Assembly (NCBI RefSeq): GCF_964228735.1
Contig: NZ_CAXRBQ010000032.1
Coordinates: 7,057 to 71,056 of the forward strand
Direction: 5' to 3'
Length of the DNA stretch: 64,000 nucleotides
Source: Pontibacterium sp964228735
GTDB taxonomy: Bacteria > Pseudomonadota > Gammaproteobacteria > Pseudomonadales > Balneatricaceae
The notes beneath the pieces are model-generated. The model saw nothing but the letters and a program-made list of their open reading frames with translations. It had not been told where the DNA came from and did no database searches. Made by a program: the position numbers and the translations under genes. Shown in pieces: positions 34,693-43,429 of this stretch; position 1 is the first letter of the stretch, and every line of letters begins with the position of its first letter.

Positions 34693-35823
34693 ATGAGTGA
34701 CAAGATGATTAAATCCCGCGCCGCCGTTGCTTGGGGTCCGAACCAGCCACTGATCATCGAAGAAGTGGATGTAATGCCGCCGCAGAAAGGCGAAGTTCTG
34801 GTACGTATCGTAGCGACCGGTGTGTGTCACACGGACGCGTTCACCCTGTCTGGTGAAGACCCGGAAGGTATCTTCCCAACGATCCTGGGCCACGAAGGTG
34901 GTGGTATCGTTGAAGCCGTTGGCGAAGGTGTGACCAGCGTTGAGGTGGGCGATCACGTCATCCCACTGTACACCCCGGAATGTGGCGAGTGTAAGTTCTG
35001 TAAATCCGGCAAAACCAACCTGTGTCAGAAGATCCGTGAGACCCAGGGTAAAGGCCTGATGCCGGACGGCACCACCCGTTTCTACAAAGACGGTAAGCCG
35101 ATCTACCACTACATGGGTTGCTCCACATTCTCCGAATACACCGTCTTGCCGGAAATCTCCCTGGCGAAAGTTAACAAAGAAGCACCATTGGAAGAGGTCT
35201 GCCTGCTGGGTTGCGGTGTCACCACCGGTATGGGCGCAGTAAAGAACACCGCCAAAGTTGAGGAAGGCTCAACTGTCGCGATCTTCGGTATGGGCGGTAT
35301 CGGTCTGGCTGCCGTTATTGGTGCGACCATGGCGAAAGCAAGCCGCATCATTGCCATCGACATCAATGAGAGCAAGTTTGAACTGGCGAAGCAGCTGGGC
35401 GCGACCGACTGCATCAACCCGAATGACTACGACAAACCGATTCAGGAAGTGATCGTTGAGCTGACAGACGGTGGCGTAGATTACAGCTTCGAATGTATCG
35501 GTAACGTCAACGTGATGCGTGCGGCGCTGGAGTGCTGTCACAAAGGCTGGGGTGAGTCCGTGATCATCGGTGTAGCCGGTGCCGGTCAGGAGATATCCAC
35601 CCGTCCATTCCAGCTGGTAACCGGGCGTGTATGGCGTGGTACCGCATTCGGTGGCGTTAAAGGCCGTTCCGAACTGCCGGGCATCGTGGATCAATACATG
35701 AACGGTGAGTTCAAGCTGGATGACTTCATCACCCACACCATGGGTCTGAATGAGATCAACGAAGCCTTCGACCTGATGCACGAAGGTAAGAGTATCCGCA
35801 GCGTTGTCCACTACGACAAGTAA
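34693..35823 (+). CDS. frmA: S-(hydroxymethyl)glutathione dehydrogenase / class III alcohol dehydrogenase
   Basis: The enzyme oxidises S-hydroxymethylglutathione, formed from formaldehyde and glutathione, with NAD+, and also reduces S-nitrosoglutathione. The 376-residue length is normal. Catalytic zinc ligands lie in GVCHTDAFTLSG and GHEGGGIVE; the structural zinc cysteines are in CGECKFCKSGKTNLC; and the NAD motif is FGMGGIGLAAVIGA. AGGAG precedes the ATG at 34693. It is followed after 50 bases by S-formylglutathione hydrolase, completing formaldehyde to formate oxidation. Confidence 0.95.
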   Translation: MSDKMIKSRAAVAWGPNQPLIIEEVDVMPPQKGEVLVRIVATGVCHTDAFTLSGEDPEGIFPTILGHEGGGIVEAVGEGVTSVEVGDHVIPLYTPECGECKFCKSGKTNLCQKIRETQGKGLMPDGTTRFYKDGKPIYHYMGCSTFSEYTVLPEISLAKVNKEAPLEEVCLLGCGVTTGMGAVKNTAKVEEGSTVAIFGMGGIGLAAVIGATMAKASRIIAIDINESKFELAKQLGATDCINPNDYDKPIQEVIVELTDGGVDYSFECIGNVNVMRAALECCHKGWGESVIIGVAGAGQEISTRPFQLVTGRVWRGTAFGGVKGRSELPGIVDQYMNGEFKLDDFITHTMGLNEINEAFDLMHEGKSIRSVVHYDK

Positions 35824-35872
35824 TCCCGTTTGTCGCCGCTTCGTTTAAGGCGGGGCGGCCAAGGAGCAGAAA

Positions 35873-36721
35873 ATGACAGTGGAAAACCTGAGCCAGAATC
35901 GTAGCTTTGGTGGCTGGCACAAGCAGTACAAGCATCAGTCGAGCAGCCTGGGCTGCGAGATGCGCTTTGCCATCTTCCTACCGCCCCAGACCGCGCACGG
36001 TGAGAAGGTACCGGTCCTGTACTGGCTGTCGGGCCTGACCTGTACCGACGAAAACTTCATGCAGAAAGCCGGCGCTCAGCGGGTCGCGGCTGAACTGGGT
36101 ATCGCGATTGTTGCGCCGGATACCAGCCCGCGTGGTGACGACGTAGCTGACGAAGCAGAGCGTTACGACCTGGGTAAAGGCGCCGGTTTCTACCTGAACG
36201 CCACCCAGGAGCCATGGGCGCAGCATTACCGCATGTACGACTACGTGGTGAACGAGCTGCCTGCGCTGGTGGAGGAACTGTTCCCGGTAACGGATCAGCG
36301 CGCGATCTCCGGTCACTCCATGGGTGGTCACGGTGCCCTGACCATTGCGATGAAGAACCCGGAACGGTTCAGCTCCGTGTCAGCGTTCAGCCCGATCTGC
36401 AACCCGATCAGCTGTCAGTGGGGACAGGATGCATTCCGTGCCTACCTGGGTGATGACCCGGCGGCGTGGCAGCAGTACGATTCCAGCGTGCTGATGCAGC
36501 AGGCCTGCAGCGAGCAGTTTCTGCCTGCGCTGGTGGACCAGGGTGAAGCGGATGACTTCCTGGAGAGTCAGCTGCGTCCGGAAACTCTGGAAGCGGCGGC
36601 ACAGGCCAGTGGTTACCCGCTGGAGCTGAACCGTCATGAGGGCTACGACCACAGCTATTACTTTATCGCCAGCTTTATTGAAGACCACCTGCGTTTCCAT
36701 GGGAAGCATCTGGGAGTGTGA
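35873..36721 (+). CDS. frmB: S-formylglutathione hydrolase
   Basis: This esterase-D-family enzyme hydrolyses S-formylglutathione to formate and glutathione. The 282-residue alpha/beta hydrolase has the nucleophile elbow GHSMGGHGAL (S149), the oxyanion-side WLSGLTCTDENF and a C-terminal GYDHSYYFI with the catalytic histidine. AAGGAG lies before the ATG. It is in an operon with frmA. Confidence 0.95.
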   Translation: MTVENLSQNRSFGGWHKQYKHQSSSLGCEMRFAIFLPPQTAHGEKVPVLYWLSGLTCTDENFMQKAGAQRVAAELGIAIVAPDTSPRGDDVADEAERYDLGKGAGFYLNATQEPWAQHYRMYDYVVNELPALVEELFPVTDQRAISGHSMGGHGALTIAMKNPERFSSVSAFSPICNPISCQWGQDAFRAYLGDDPAAWQQYDSSVLMQQACSEQFLPALVDQGEADDFLESQLRPETLEAAAQASGYPLELNRHEGYDHSYYFIASFIEDHLRFHGKHLGV

Positions 36722-36836
36722 GGATTAATTGGCATTAAGGTGCTTGGAAAGGCGGAATTGCTGAGAGGTGATTTCGTCTTTTTTGTATCTAGATTATGCG
36801 GTTAGCCGGTTTATATAGTGATACACATACCCCTAC
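36722..36836. other. Short non-coding stretch after frmB
   Basis: No gene, strong terminator or RNA was recognised between the frmB stop and the following repeat. It is AT-rich. Confidence 0.5.
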
Positions 36837-37311
36837 TTTCGCCCTGCTGGGCGAGGCAAGGGAGGGTGTTGGCCCTCCCTTACCAATCCCAGCCAACCCC
36901 GCTACTTGCCGTGCAAAGCCCGGTTCCCTGTGCGTTCCACAAATAAAACGAAGCAAATAAACTCGGCCTTCGGCCTCAAACAGAATTTGCTTTTAATCGT
37001 TTCATTTATGAAATGCTCGGCGGCGTAGAGGGGAATACGGCCCGTGCCATCCGATAGATAGTTCGCAGAATTAAGCTTCAGATTGGCACGGATAATCCTC
37101 CCTTCAGTGCAGCCGAGCATTGCAGGTTTTCCGGGATTCAAGGCGAGGACTGTTTGAGGCGCGCAGCGACGAGTTCCGCAGCCTCCCGGGAAAGCGAAAC
37201 GCGCAGGGAAGTTGGCGTAGCCAACCAAACTGTAGGGCTGCCGGGCGGGCCGCGCAGGCATTGATAAGGGGAGTTCAGAGACTCCCCTTATCTCGCCCAA
37301 TCTGGGCGAAA
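36837..37311. repeat. 475-bp interspersed repeat with hairpin ends
   Basis: The element starts with TTTCGCCC and ends with GGGCGAAA, each within a small hairpin (TTTCGCCC-tgct-GGGCGAG left; CTCGCCC-aatct-GGGCGAAA right) and each next to a second hairpin (GAGGG-tgttgg-CCCTC left; GGGGAGT-tcagag-ACTCCCC right). A leftward open frame (36902-37324, 140 codons) runs through it, but its composition (GGCGTRRCAP, CTEG) resembles spurious proteins I recall from interspersed repeats in other gammaproteobacteria, so it is not called a gene. No target-site duplication was found. Confidence 0.55.
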
Positions 37312-37328
37312 AGAGACAAAGCAAAGCC

Positions 37329-38048
37329 TCAAATCACAGGCTTCTCCACCGGCAACGGCACACTCAAATACGTCGAAAACTCCTCAACAAAATCCACTGC
37401 AATACACGCATGTACCTTACCCTGCTTGTCCTCAAATACCGCCCGTTCCGCGATCGGGAACAGCGGCTGGTGCCAGATATTCGGGTGGATCTTGATACCG
37501 AAGGTACCATCACAGTAGAACGCCACAAAATCTTCCGGCTTTACATCATCGCCCGGTAAGGCCAGCAGCGCCACAAACGGTTTGCCGTCCTTCGGGCAGA
37601 AGATCTGGGAGCCGTCCGGGTGGTAGTTGGCTTCACGCACAAAGATACGGGAGCGGTTGACGTTTTTGTTGTCGAAGGATGCGGTCATCGGGTCGGTGAA
37701 CCAGCCAGTTACGTAGTGGCCGTCTACCGCGTGGTTGCGGGCTACGGCCATATCGCCTTCCCAGGTGAAGACAAACTCGCCCTGGGTGATGCCGCCTTCG
37801 TTACCGGTGCCCGGTACCACGTCGCGCCAGCCCTGCTTTGGCCAGGTGACGATATCCACCACCGCATCTTCGAAAGAACTCTCGATCTTGCCGTAACCGG
37901 CCTCTTCGAAGGTTTTCGGTGTGGCGATGACCAGCGGTACTTCGTGTACTTTGATGTTGTCTGCGTGCAGGGATACCGGGCCTTCCATTGGAATGGTGGA
38001 GCTGGGTTCCGGCATAGTTGGGTTAGCGGATTCAGGTGCAAGGCTCAT
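37329..38048 (-). CDS. Ureidoglycolate lyase (AllA)-like cupin-fold protein
   Basis: The 239-residue protein resembles the ureidoglycolate lyase fold, most clearly at FYCDGTFGIKIHPNIWHQPLFPI, the counterpart of the His-containing barrel of AllA that releases urea from ureidoglycolate. It is about 70 residues longer than AllA (some 165) and carries extra N-terminal sequence, so the substrate may differ. The ATG at 38048 (MSLAPES) has GAGG eight bases upstream. It follows the LysR gene by 150 bases and may be the last gene of the phosphatase/ABC operon or have its own promoter; a perfect palindrome at 38091-38104 sits just upstream. Confidence 0.65.
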   Translation of the reverse strand: MSLAPESANPTMPEPSSTIPMEGPVSLHADNIKVHEVPLVIATPKTFEEAGYGKIESSFEDAVVDIVTWPKQGWRDVVPGTGNEGGITQGEFVFTWEGDMAVARNHAVDGHYVTGWFTDPMTASFDNKNVNRSRIFVREANYHPDGSQIFCPKDGKPFVALLALPGDDVKPEDFVAFYCDGTFGIKIHPNIWHQPLFPIAERAVFEDKQGKVHACIAVDFVEEFSTYLSVPLPVEKPVI

Positions 38049-38090
38049 ATGAGATACCTCATTGATGATGGCTAAAATCAAATTCTGTAT

Positions 38091-38104
38091 CTGGTATATA
38101 CCAG
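38091..38104. promoter_or_regulatory. Palindrome upstream of AllA-like gene
   Basis: CTGGTATATACCAG is a perfect 14-bp inverted repeat 43 bases upstream of the AllA-like start. It resembles GntR-type operators (FadR sites centre on CTGGT/ACCAG) and could be an operator for a regulator; no GntR gene is in the window. Confidence 0.5.
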
Positions 38105-38200
38105 TGGTTTGTTACAAAAAAATGCCAGCTTTGCTAATGAGGCTCCGCTGGCTATAAGAACGCGTCTTTTACTTCTCAGGTTCTCTGGGAATTGAAATGC

Positions 38201-39121
38201 TCATTCGATTGTAACCGGAGTAGCGACCGACGGAGTCATGCCGATGCTTTTACATTGGCGTTCCAATGCCAGCTCGACAAAATCTTTGATACCCGGCAGG
38301 TTGCTGCGGGTTTTCAGCCACACAACATGTTCCGTTACCTGCTCGGTGGCTTCCTCCACCGGGATGGAGCGGAAGCGGTTGTCCTGGCGAATATCACTGG
38401 CCAGCGCAAAGCCTATCCCTAGCCCGTGTACCACCGCTTCACAGATATCCTGGCGGGTTTCCATGATCACGTGGGAGGTCGGGTGCAGGTTGTGGCGGGC
38501 AAAAGTGCGGTTGGCCAACTGCTGGGTGAACGCCTGCTCGCGGTAGAAGATTAGTGATTCATCTTTCAGCTGGTGCACGCTGAGGGAGCGCTCATTGGCC
38601 AGAGGGTGATCGGGATGGACCACGGCTGTGAGGCTGTGCACGTAGTATGCCAGACGGGAGATGTTGGTTTCGTTGTCATGCATCGGGAATAGGCCGATAT
38701 CCACTTCGCGATTGAGGACCTTTGCCTTGCACTCGTCGGTTGTTGCAGTGCTGATCTTCAACGTTGCACCGGGAAAGCGGCGGTTAAACTCCGCGATCAG
38801 TGGCATAAAGATCAGAGGAGACGCGGTGGCTACACGCACGGTGTGCATACCGGACTCCAGCCCTGGATGCATCAGGGCGTCGATGGAGTTGTCCAGGTCG
38901 TCGTACTGGCGGGTGATACGGTACAGCTTCATGCCGAGTTCGGTGGCACGAACACCTTTATTGACACGCTCCAGCAGCGGATGGTCAAAGCGACCTTCGA
39001 GCTTGCGGATCTGGGCGGTGATTGCGGGTTGGCTGACCCCAAGCGCATCCGCTGCACGGGTGTAGTTGCCGGTTTGCAGTGTCGCGTTGAAGGCGCGGAT
39101 TTCGGTCAGGGTCAGGTCCAT
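38201..39121 (-). CDS. LysR-family regulator of the phosphohydrolase/ABC importer operon
   Basis: The 306-residue protein has the LysR winged helix (LTEIRAFNATLQTGNYTRAADALGVSQPAITAQIRKLEGRF) and an effector domain. The N terminus resembles regulators linked to aminoethylphosphonate catabolism, though this is only a by-eye likeness. Its ATG is one base past the ABC ATPase stop (TGATATG), so it is translated with the transporter rather than divergent from its target, which is unusual for LysR genes. It may control its own operon and the AllA-like gene. Confidence 0.87.
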   Translation of the reverse strand: MDLTLTEIRAFNATLQTGNYTRAADALGVSQPAITAQIRKLEGRFDHPLLERVNKGVRATELGMKLYRITRQYDDLDNSIDALMHPGLESGMHTVRVATASPLIFMPLIAEFNRRFPGATLKISTATTDECKAKVLNREVDIGLFPMHDNETNISRLAYYVHSLTAVVHPDHPLANERSLSVHQLKDESLIFYREQAFTQQLANRTFARHNLHPTSHVIMETRQDICEAVVHGLGIGFALASDIRQDNRFRSIPVEEATEQVTEHVVWLKTRSNLPGIKDFVELALERQCKSIGMTPSVATPVTIE

Positions 39122-39122
39122 A

Positions 39123-40835
39123 TCAGAAACTCTCCATTACAGGTTCTGCTGCGACCTGGGCGCCGGTGCGCAGGCGTGTTTTATCCGGTGCTTCCAGCAA
39201 CGGAATGGACGCGATCAGTTTCTGGGTGTAGGCCTGTTTAGGTTCAAGGAAGATCTCACGCACCGTGCCCTCCTCCACGAACTCACCGTGTTTCATGACA
39301 CAGACTCGGTCACACAGGTTGGCGATCACGCTCAGGTCGTGGGAAATAAAGAGTATGGTCAGGCCCAGTTCCTCTTTCAGCTCCTTCAGTAGCTTCAGGA
39401 TCTCCGCCTGGATCGATACGTCCAGCGCTGCCACCGATTCGTCGGCGACGATAAATTTCGGATTACACACCAGGGCGCGGGCGATACTGATACGCTGACG
39501 TTGACCGCCGGAGAAGGCGTGCGGGAAACGGCGCAGGTGTTCCACTTCGATATGGCAGCGCTTGGCCACTTCAATCACGCGGGCGTCGGTCTCTTCGCGG
39601 GTTTTGGTGATCTTCATCGCTTCCAGTGGTTCGGCGATGATGTCACGTACGGTCATACGGGGGTTGAGGGAGCTGTACGGATCCTGGAAGACCAGCTGTG
39701 CGGTCTGAGCCAGACGTTTGCGCTTGATCTTCATGCCCGCACCAAACTTCACCTCTTTTTTGGTGTGGAAGTATTCTACCTGACCCGAGCTGATCGGGGC
39801 TGCGCCCAGCATCGCTTTACCCAGGGTGGTTTTACCGGAGCCACTCTCCCCCACCAGACCGATGACCTGGCCTTCTGGTAGATCCAGGCTGATGTTCTTC
39901 ACGGCGGTGAAATACTCGGTTTTGCGGCCGTTACCTGCCAGCGGGTAGGTGATGGAGAGGTCTTTAACGGACAGCAGCGGGTCCGGGGTGTGTTTAGGCG
40001 CTTCCGGCAGATCTTCCAAGTGTGGCAAGGCGTCCAGCAGGCGTTTGGTGTAGCTGTGCTCCGGACGGAACAACACGCGCTCGGCAGTGCCCGCTTCCAC
40101 CACTTCACCCTTCTTCATTACGGTGACGTTGTCGGCAATCTTGGAGACCACACCCAGGTCGTGGGTGATAAAGATCATCGCCATGCCCATCTGTTCGCGC
40201 AGCTCCAGCATCAGGTCCAGTACCTGGGCCTGGATTGTGACGTCCAGTGCGGTGGTGGGTTCGTCGGCGATCAGCAGTTTGGGTTCGGTGGATAGGGCCA
40301 TGGCGATCATGGCGCGCTGGCGCATACCGCCGGACAGCTCGAATACGTACTGGTCGAAACGTTTTTCCGGATCCACGATGCCGACACGCTCAAACAGCTC
40401 GATACCGCGATGGCGTGCCTGGTCCTTGCTGTAGCCGAGGTGGATCTGCATGGTCTGGATCATCTGGTCGCTGATGCGCAGGGCCGGGGCGAAGCTGGCC
40501 ATCGGCTCCTGGAAGATCATGGAGACCGCGTCTCCACGCACTAAGCGCAGGTCGCGGCCACGCAGCTTGAGGATGTTCAGGTCCCGGTTTTCGTGCTGCA
40601 GGCTGATCTGGCTTGGGTGCTGGATCACTGCATTGCCCGGGGTCAGACGCATAATGGTTTTGGCGGTCACGGATTTACCTGAGCCACTCTCCCCTACCAG
40701 GCCCATCACCTCACCCGGACGCACGGTCAGGTTGACGTTGTTCACCGCCCGCACCAGCCCTTCATCGGTATTAAAGTCGATGGTCAGATCGCGGATCTCA
40801 AGCAGTTTGTTGTTCATGCTTTGATTGATCATCAT
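39123..40835 (-). CDS. ABC transporter ATP-binding protein, fused OppD-OppF type (YejF-like)
   Basis: This energising subunit of a peptide/oligopeptide-type importer has two full ATPase domains in one 570-residue chain. The first has Walker A GLVGESGSGKSVTAK, signature FELSGGMRQRAMIAMAL and Walker B LLIADEPTTALD; the second has GLVGESGSGKTTLGK, AFSGGQRQRISIARAL and FIVADESVAALD. Both end in the oligopeptide-type C-terminal cysteine-poor extension. GGAG lies ten bases before the ATG at 40835, three bases after the permease stop. YejF has the same fused form. Confidence 0.92.
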   Translation of the reverse strand: MMINQSMNNKLLEIRDLTIDFNTDEGLVRAVNNVNLTVRPGEVMGLVGESGSGKSVTAKTIMRLTPGNAVIQHPSQISLQHENRDLNILKLRGRDLRLVRGDAVSMIFQEPMASFAPALRISDQMIQTMQIHLGYSKDQARHRGIELFERVGIVDPEKRFDQYVFELSGGMRQRAMIAMALSTEPKLLIADEPTTALDVTIQAQVLDLMLELREQMGMAMIFITHDLGVVSKIADNVTVMKKGEVVEAGTAERVLFRPEHSYTKRLLDALPHLEDLPEAPKHTPDPLLSVKDLSITYPLAGNGRKTEYFTAVKNISLDLPEGQVIGLVGESGSGKTTLGKAMLGAAPISSGQVEYFHTKKEVKFGAGMKIKRKRLAQTAQLVFQDPYSSLNPRMTVRDIIAEPLEAMKITKTREETDARVIEVAKRCHIEVEHLRRFPHAFSGGQRQRISIARALVCNPKFIVADESVAALDVSIQAEILKLLKELKEELGLTILFISHDLSVIANLCDRVCVMKHGEFVEEGTVREIFLEPKQAYTQKLIASIPLLEAPDKTRLRTGAQVAAEPVMESF

Positions 40836-40836
40836 C

Positions 40837-42081
40837 TTATTTCTTCTCCGAGTAAGGATCCGCTGCATCACGCAGGGCATCGCCAACAAATACAAACGCC
40901 ATAATCAGGAATACAAACACCGCCACCGGGAAGAACTGCCAGATCATGTTCTGCTGGATGTCCGGGTCCTGCGCTTTCTGCAGCAGTACACCCAGGCTGT
41001 TGACCGGTTCGGTCAGGCCCAGGCCCAGGAAACTGAGGCTGGTTTCCGCCAGGATCACGTAGGGAAAGTTGATCAGGGTGTCGACGATGATGTAGCTGGT
41101 GAAACTTGGGATCAGGTGTCGCCAGATGATGCGACCGGCGCCGGAGCCGCAGAGCTGTGCGGCGAGCACATAATCCTGGTTACGTTCGGTCAGGATGTGG
41201 GTACGCAGGCGACGGCCCAGGGCGGCGAAGTCCAGTGCGCCGATTACCACTGCGATGGCGAAGTAACGCTGGATCGGGGTCAGGTCCATCTGCGACAGCG
41301 CTACGGCACAGGCCAGATAGATTGGGATGGCAGGGATCACACGCACCGCTTCGGTGATGCTCATCAGAATGGCATCGATGCGGCCACCAAAGTAACCACT
41401 CACACCGCCCACCAGCAGCGAGGTAAACAGTTTTACGATCAGCGCCACGATGGCGATGCTGATGGTTACCCAGATAGCGTGCAGGGTGCGGGAGAACACG
41501 TCCTTGCCGTCTTCGTCGGTCCCCATCAGGTGGATCTGGCCCTGCTCCACGCCAAACAGGTGGCGATCCCAACGGATATCCAGGTCCAGGCCAGCGACGC
41601 TCAGGTCGATCAGGCTGTACTCCCAGCCTTTGACAAAGAACTGTATATAACGGCGCTGCTCTTTATCCACCGTGAACTTGTTCTGGCTGGACGCTTTCAG
41701 TGCGTTGCCGGAGGTCAGTGCATCCAGGGCGTTCAGGTTGCCACCTGCCAGCGCACTCAGGTCCAGCTTTGGCTTTTCCTTGGTGTAGGTATAGGTAAAC
41801 GGGCGCAGGGAGAAACCGTTGTCATCCCAGAAGTACAACACCTGCGGGGCGCCGCGGCGGTAATCTGCGTCGGCACCACGGATGGTTGGGTCTACCGGTG
41901 AGAAGAACGGTGCAAAGAAGCCCATCAGCACCAGCGTGCCCAGAATCCAGGCCGCCACCACGCCAGAGGTCTTGCGCTTGAAGCGCGCTTTGATCAGCGC
42001 GAACTGACCCGCGGTGTAGTAGGAATCGTCGTTTTTTGGCTTCGATTTACGCCCGAAGCGAGCTAACAGTGCATTCATCAT
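40837..42081 (-). CDS. ABC transporter permease, OppC/YejE type with large periplasmic insert
   Basis: This inner-membrane permease of a family 5 importer has 414 residues, well above the usual 300. About 130 residues between the first and second membrane helices (from SPVDPTIRGADAD to DVFSRTLHA) form an extra periplasmic loop. The usual core follows, with GYFGGRIDAILMSITEAVRVIPAIP and DYVLAAQLCGSG-GRIIWRHLIPS as the ATPase-contacting loop. Its ATG overlaps the upstream permease stop (TGATGATG). Such long forms pair with binding proteins of about 680 residues, as here. Confidence 0.88.
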   Translation of the reverse strand: MMNALLARFGRKSKPKNDDSYYTAGQFALIKARFKRKTSGVVAAWILGTLVLMGFFAPFFSPVDPTIRGADADYRRGAPQVLYFWDDNGFSLRPFTYTYTKEKPKLDLSALAGGNLNALDALTSGNALKASSQNKFTVDKEQRRYIQFFVKGWEYSLIDLSVAGLDLDIRWDRHLFGVEQGQIHLMGTDEDGKDVFSRTLHAIWVTISIAIVALIVKLFTSLLVGGVSGYFGGRIDAILMSITEAVRVIPAIPIYLACAVALSQMDLTPIQRYFAIAVVIGALDFAALGRRLRTHILTERNQDYVLAAQLCGSGAGRIIWRHLIPSFTSYIIVDTLINFPYVILAETSLSFLGLGLTEPVNSLGVLLQKAQDPDIQQNMIWQFFPVAVFVFLIMAFVFVGDALRDAADPYSEKK

Positions 42082-43277
42082 CAGTTCCCCAATACACTCT
42101 TACGGACGCGTGGATCGATCGCAGCCAGAACTACGTCGGTGAAGAAGTTCATGCTGATAACCACCAGCGCAACCAGGAACAGGATGCCTGCTGCCAGCTC
42201 CTGGTCATTGGTCATCGCCAGGGCTTCGATCAGCAGTGCAGCGGCGTCGGTCAGGCCGATGACGATCGCTACGATAGGCAGGTCGTTGAAGACACGTTGG
42301 AAGTCGAAACCCACAGAGTTGAACAGTGGGCTGATGGAGTGACGTACCGGGTAACCGGCCCACAGTGCCACGCCGTCCACGCCACGTGCACGGGCCGCGT
42401 CGACGTAGAGTTTGTTGGACTCGTCCACCACCAGCGCACGCACGGTCTGCAGCTGCAGCGCGGTGGCAGACCAGCCAATGACAAAGATTGGCAGCCAGAT
42501 GTGGCCCAGAAAGTCGTCCAGTTTGCCCCAGGAGAAACCGTCCGTACCGAACCACGGTACGTTACGCCATTCATCGGAGTACAACCCGGTTGGCATGGAT
42601 TCACCGGCAAAGACGTACAGCAGGATGATGGTCAGTGCCAGCAGGAAGTTTGGCAGCGCCAGGCCCAGATAACTGACAATACGCAGCACCAGGTCGAGCA
42701 CTTTCTGGCAGCTCAGGCCGATGCTGTTGATAATGCGCTCGGTTTTGCTGTGTTGTGGATTCTTGTCGGTCCAGGTCTTGTTGATAGTGAACGCAGACAG
42801 GATGCCAAACGGTACGGCGATCAGGTAAGAGAACACCAGACCGGCCATGCAGAACATAAAGCTCATCCAGAAACGGTCACCCAGCGCCAGGTTTACGGAC
42901 TGACGTTTGGCGCAGCTGAAGCCCAGGTCGCCGCGCAGTGTGAGATCGGTTACCCAGCTCGCCCAGCGAATAGCCAGGGGCTGATCCAGGCCCATGCGGG
43001 CGCGTTCAGCGTCGATATCCGCCTGGGTGATGGTTTCGCCCTGGGTATTTTTATAGGCGATGTATTTCTCGGCACAGTCACCCGGTAGGACTTCCATCAG
43101 GGAGAACACAATGCCGCTGACGATCAACAATGTGATCAACGCCAGTACAAAGCGGTTAAAGACGTAGTTGAAATACTGGCTGTCGCGGCCGCTCCACCAG
43201 AGTAAGCTGCCGATACTGAGGAGAATCCACAGTAGCCAGCTATCGGCGAAAAAGTTAGAGATAGATTCTGCGATCAC
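42081..43277 (-). CDS. ABC transporter permease, OppB/YejB type
   Basis: The 398-residue partner permease has an N-terminal membrane helix and then the OppB-type core (RFVLALITLLIVSGIVFSLMEVLPGDCAE), a long periplasmic segment, and the EAA-like loop LYVDAARARGVDGVALWAGYPVRHSISP. The chosen start is GTG at 43277 because AAGGA lies eight bases upstream; an ATG at 43322 has no site. It lies 150 bases downstream of the binding-protein gene, separated by a stem-loop. Confidence 0.85.
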   Translation of the reverse strand: MIAESISNFFADSWLLWILLSIGSLLWWSGRDSQYFNYVFNRFVLALITLLIVSGIVFSLMEVLPGDCAEKYIAYKNTQGETITQADIDAERARMGLDQPLAIRWASWVTDLTLRGDLGFSCAKRQSVNLALGDRFWMSFMFCMAGLVFSYLIAVPFGILSAFTINKTWTDKNPQHSKTERIINSIGLSCQKVLDLVLRIVSYLGLALPNFLLALTIILLYVFAGESMPTGLYSDEWRNVPWFGTDGFSWGKLDDFLGHIWLPIFVIGWSATALQLQTVRALVVDESNKLYVDAARARGVDGVALWAGYPVRHSISPLFNSVGFDFQRVFNDLPIVAIVIGLTDAAALLIEALAMTNDQELAAGILFLVALVVISMNFFTDVVLAAIDPRVRKSVLGN

Positions 43278-43377
43278 AATAAAAATCCTTAACCTACTAA
43301 GCGAATGCCTCTGGGCAGGCATTGGATTAGTAAGCTGATATGCGTTGGGTTGAATCAGGTGTTTTTTAAACGAACAA

Positions 43378-43429
43378 AAGGGAGAGGCAATGCCTCCCCC
43401 TTTGCTTCTAAGGCATCAGTGATGCTTAG
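43378..43429 (-). promoter_or_regulatory. Stem-loops between binding-protein and permease genes
   Basis: GAGGC-aat-GCCTC extended by AAAGGG/CCCTTT (43378-43407) and CTAAGGCATCA/GTGATGCTTAG (43409-43429, overlapping the stop) form two hairpins right after the binding-protein gene, a usual site for selective mRNA stabilisation. Confidence 0.6.

Noticed and set aside
36902..37324. A 140-codon leftward open frame inside the 475-bp repeat
   Set aside because: It runs through hairpin ends, has no ribosome-binding site and resembles spurious repeat-derived proteins; annotated as repeat instead.
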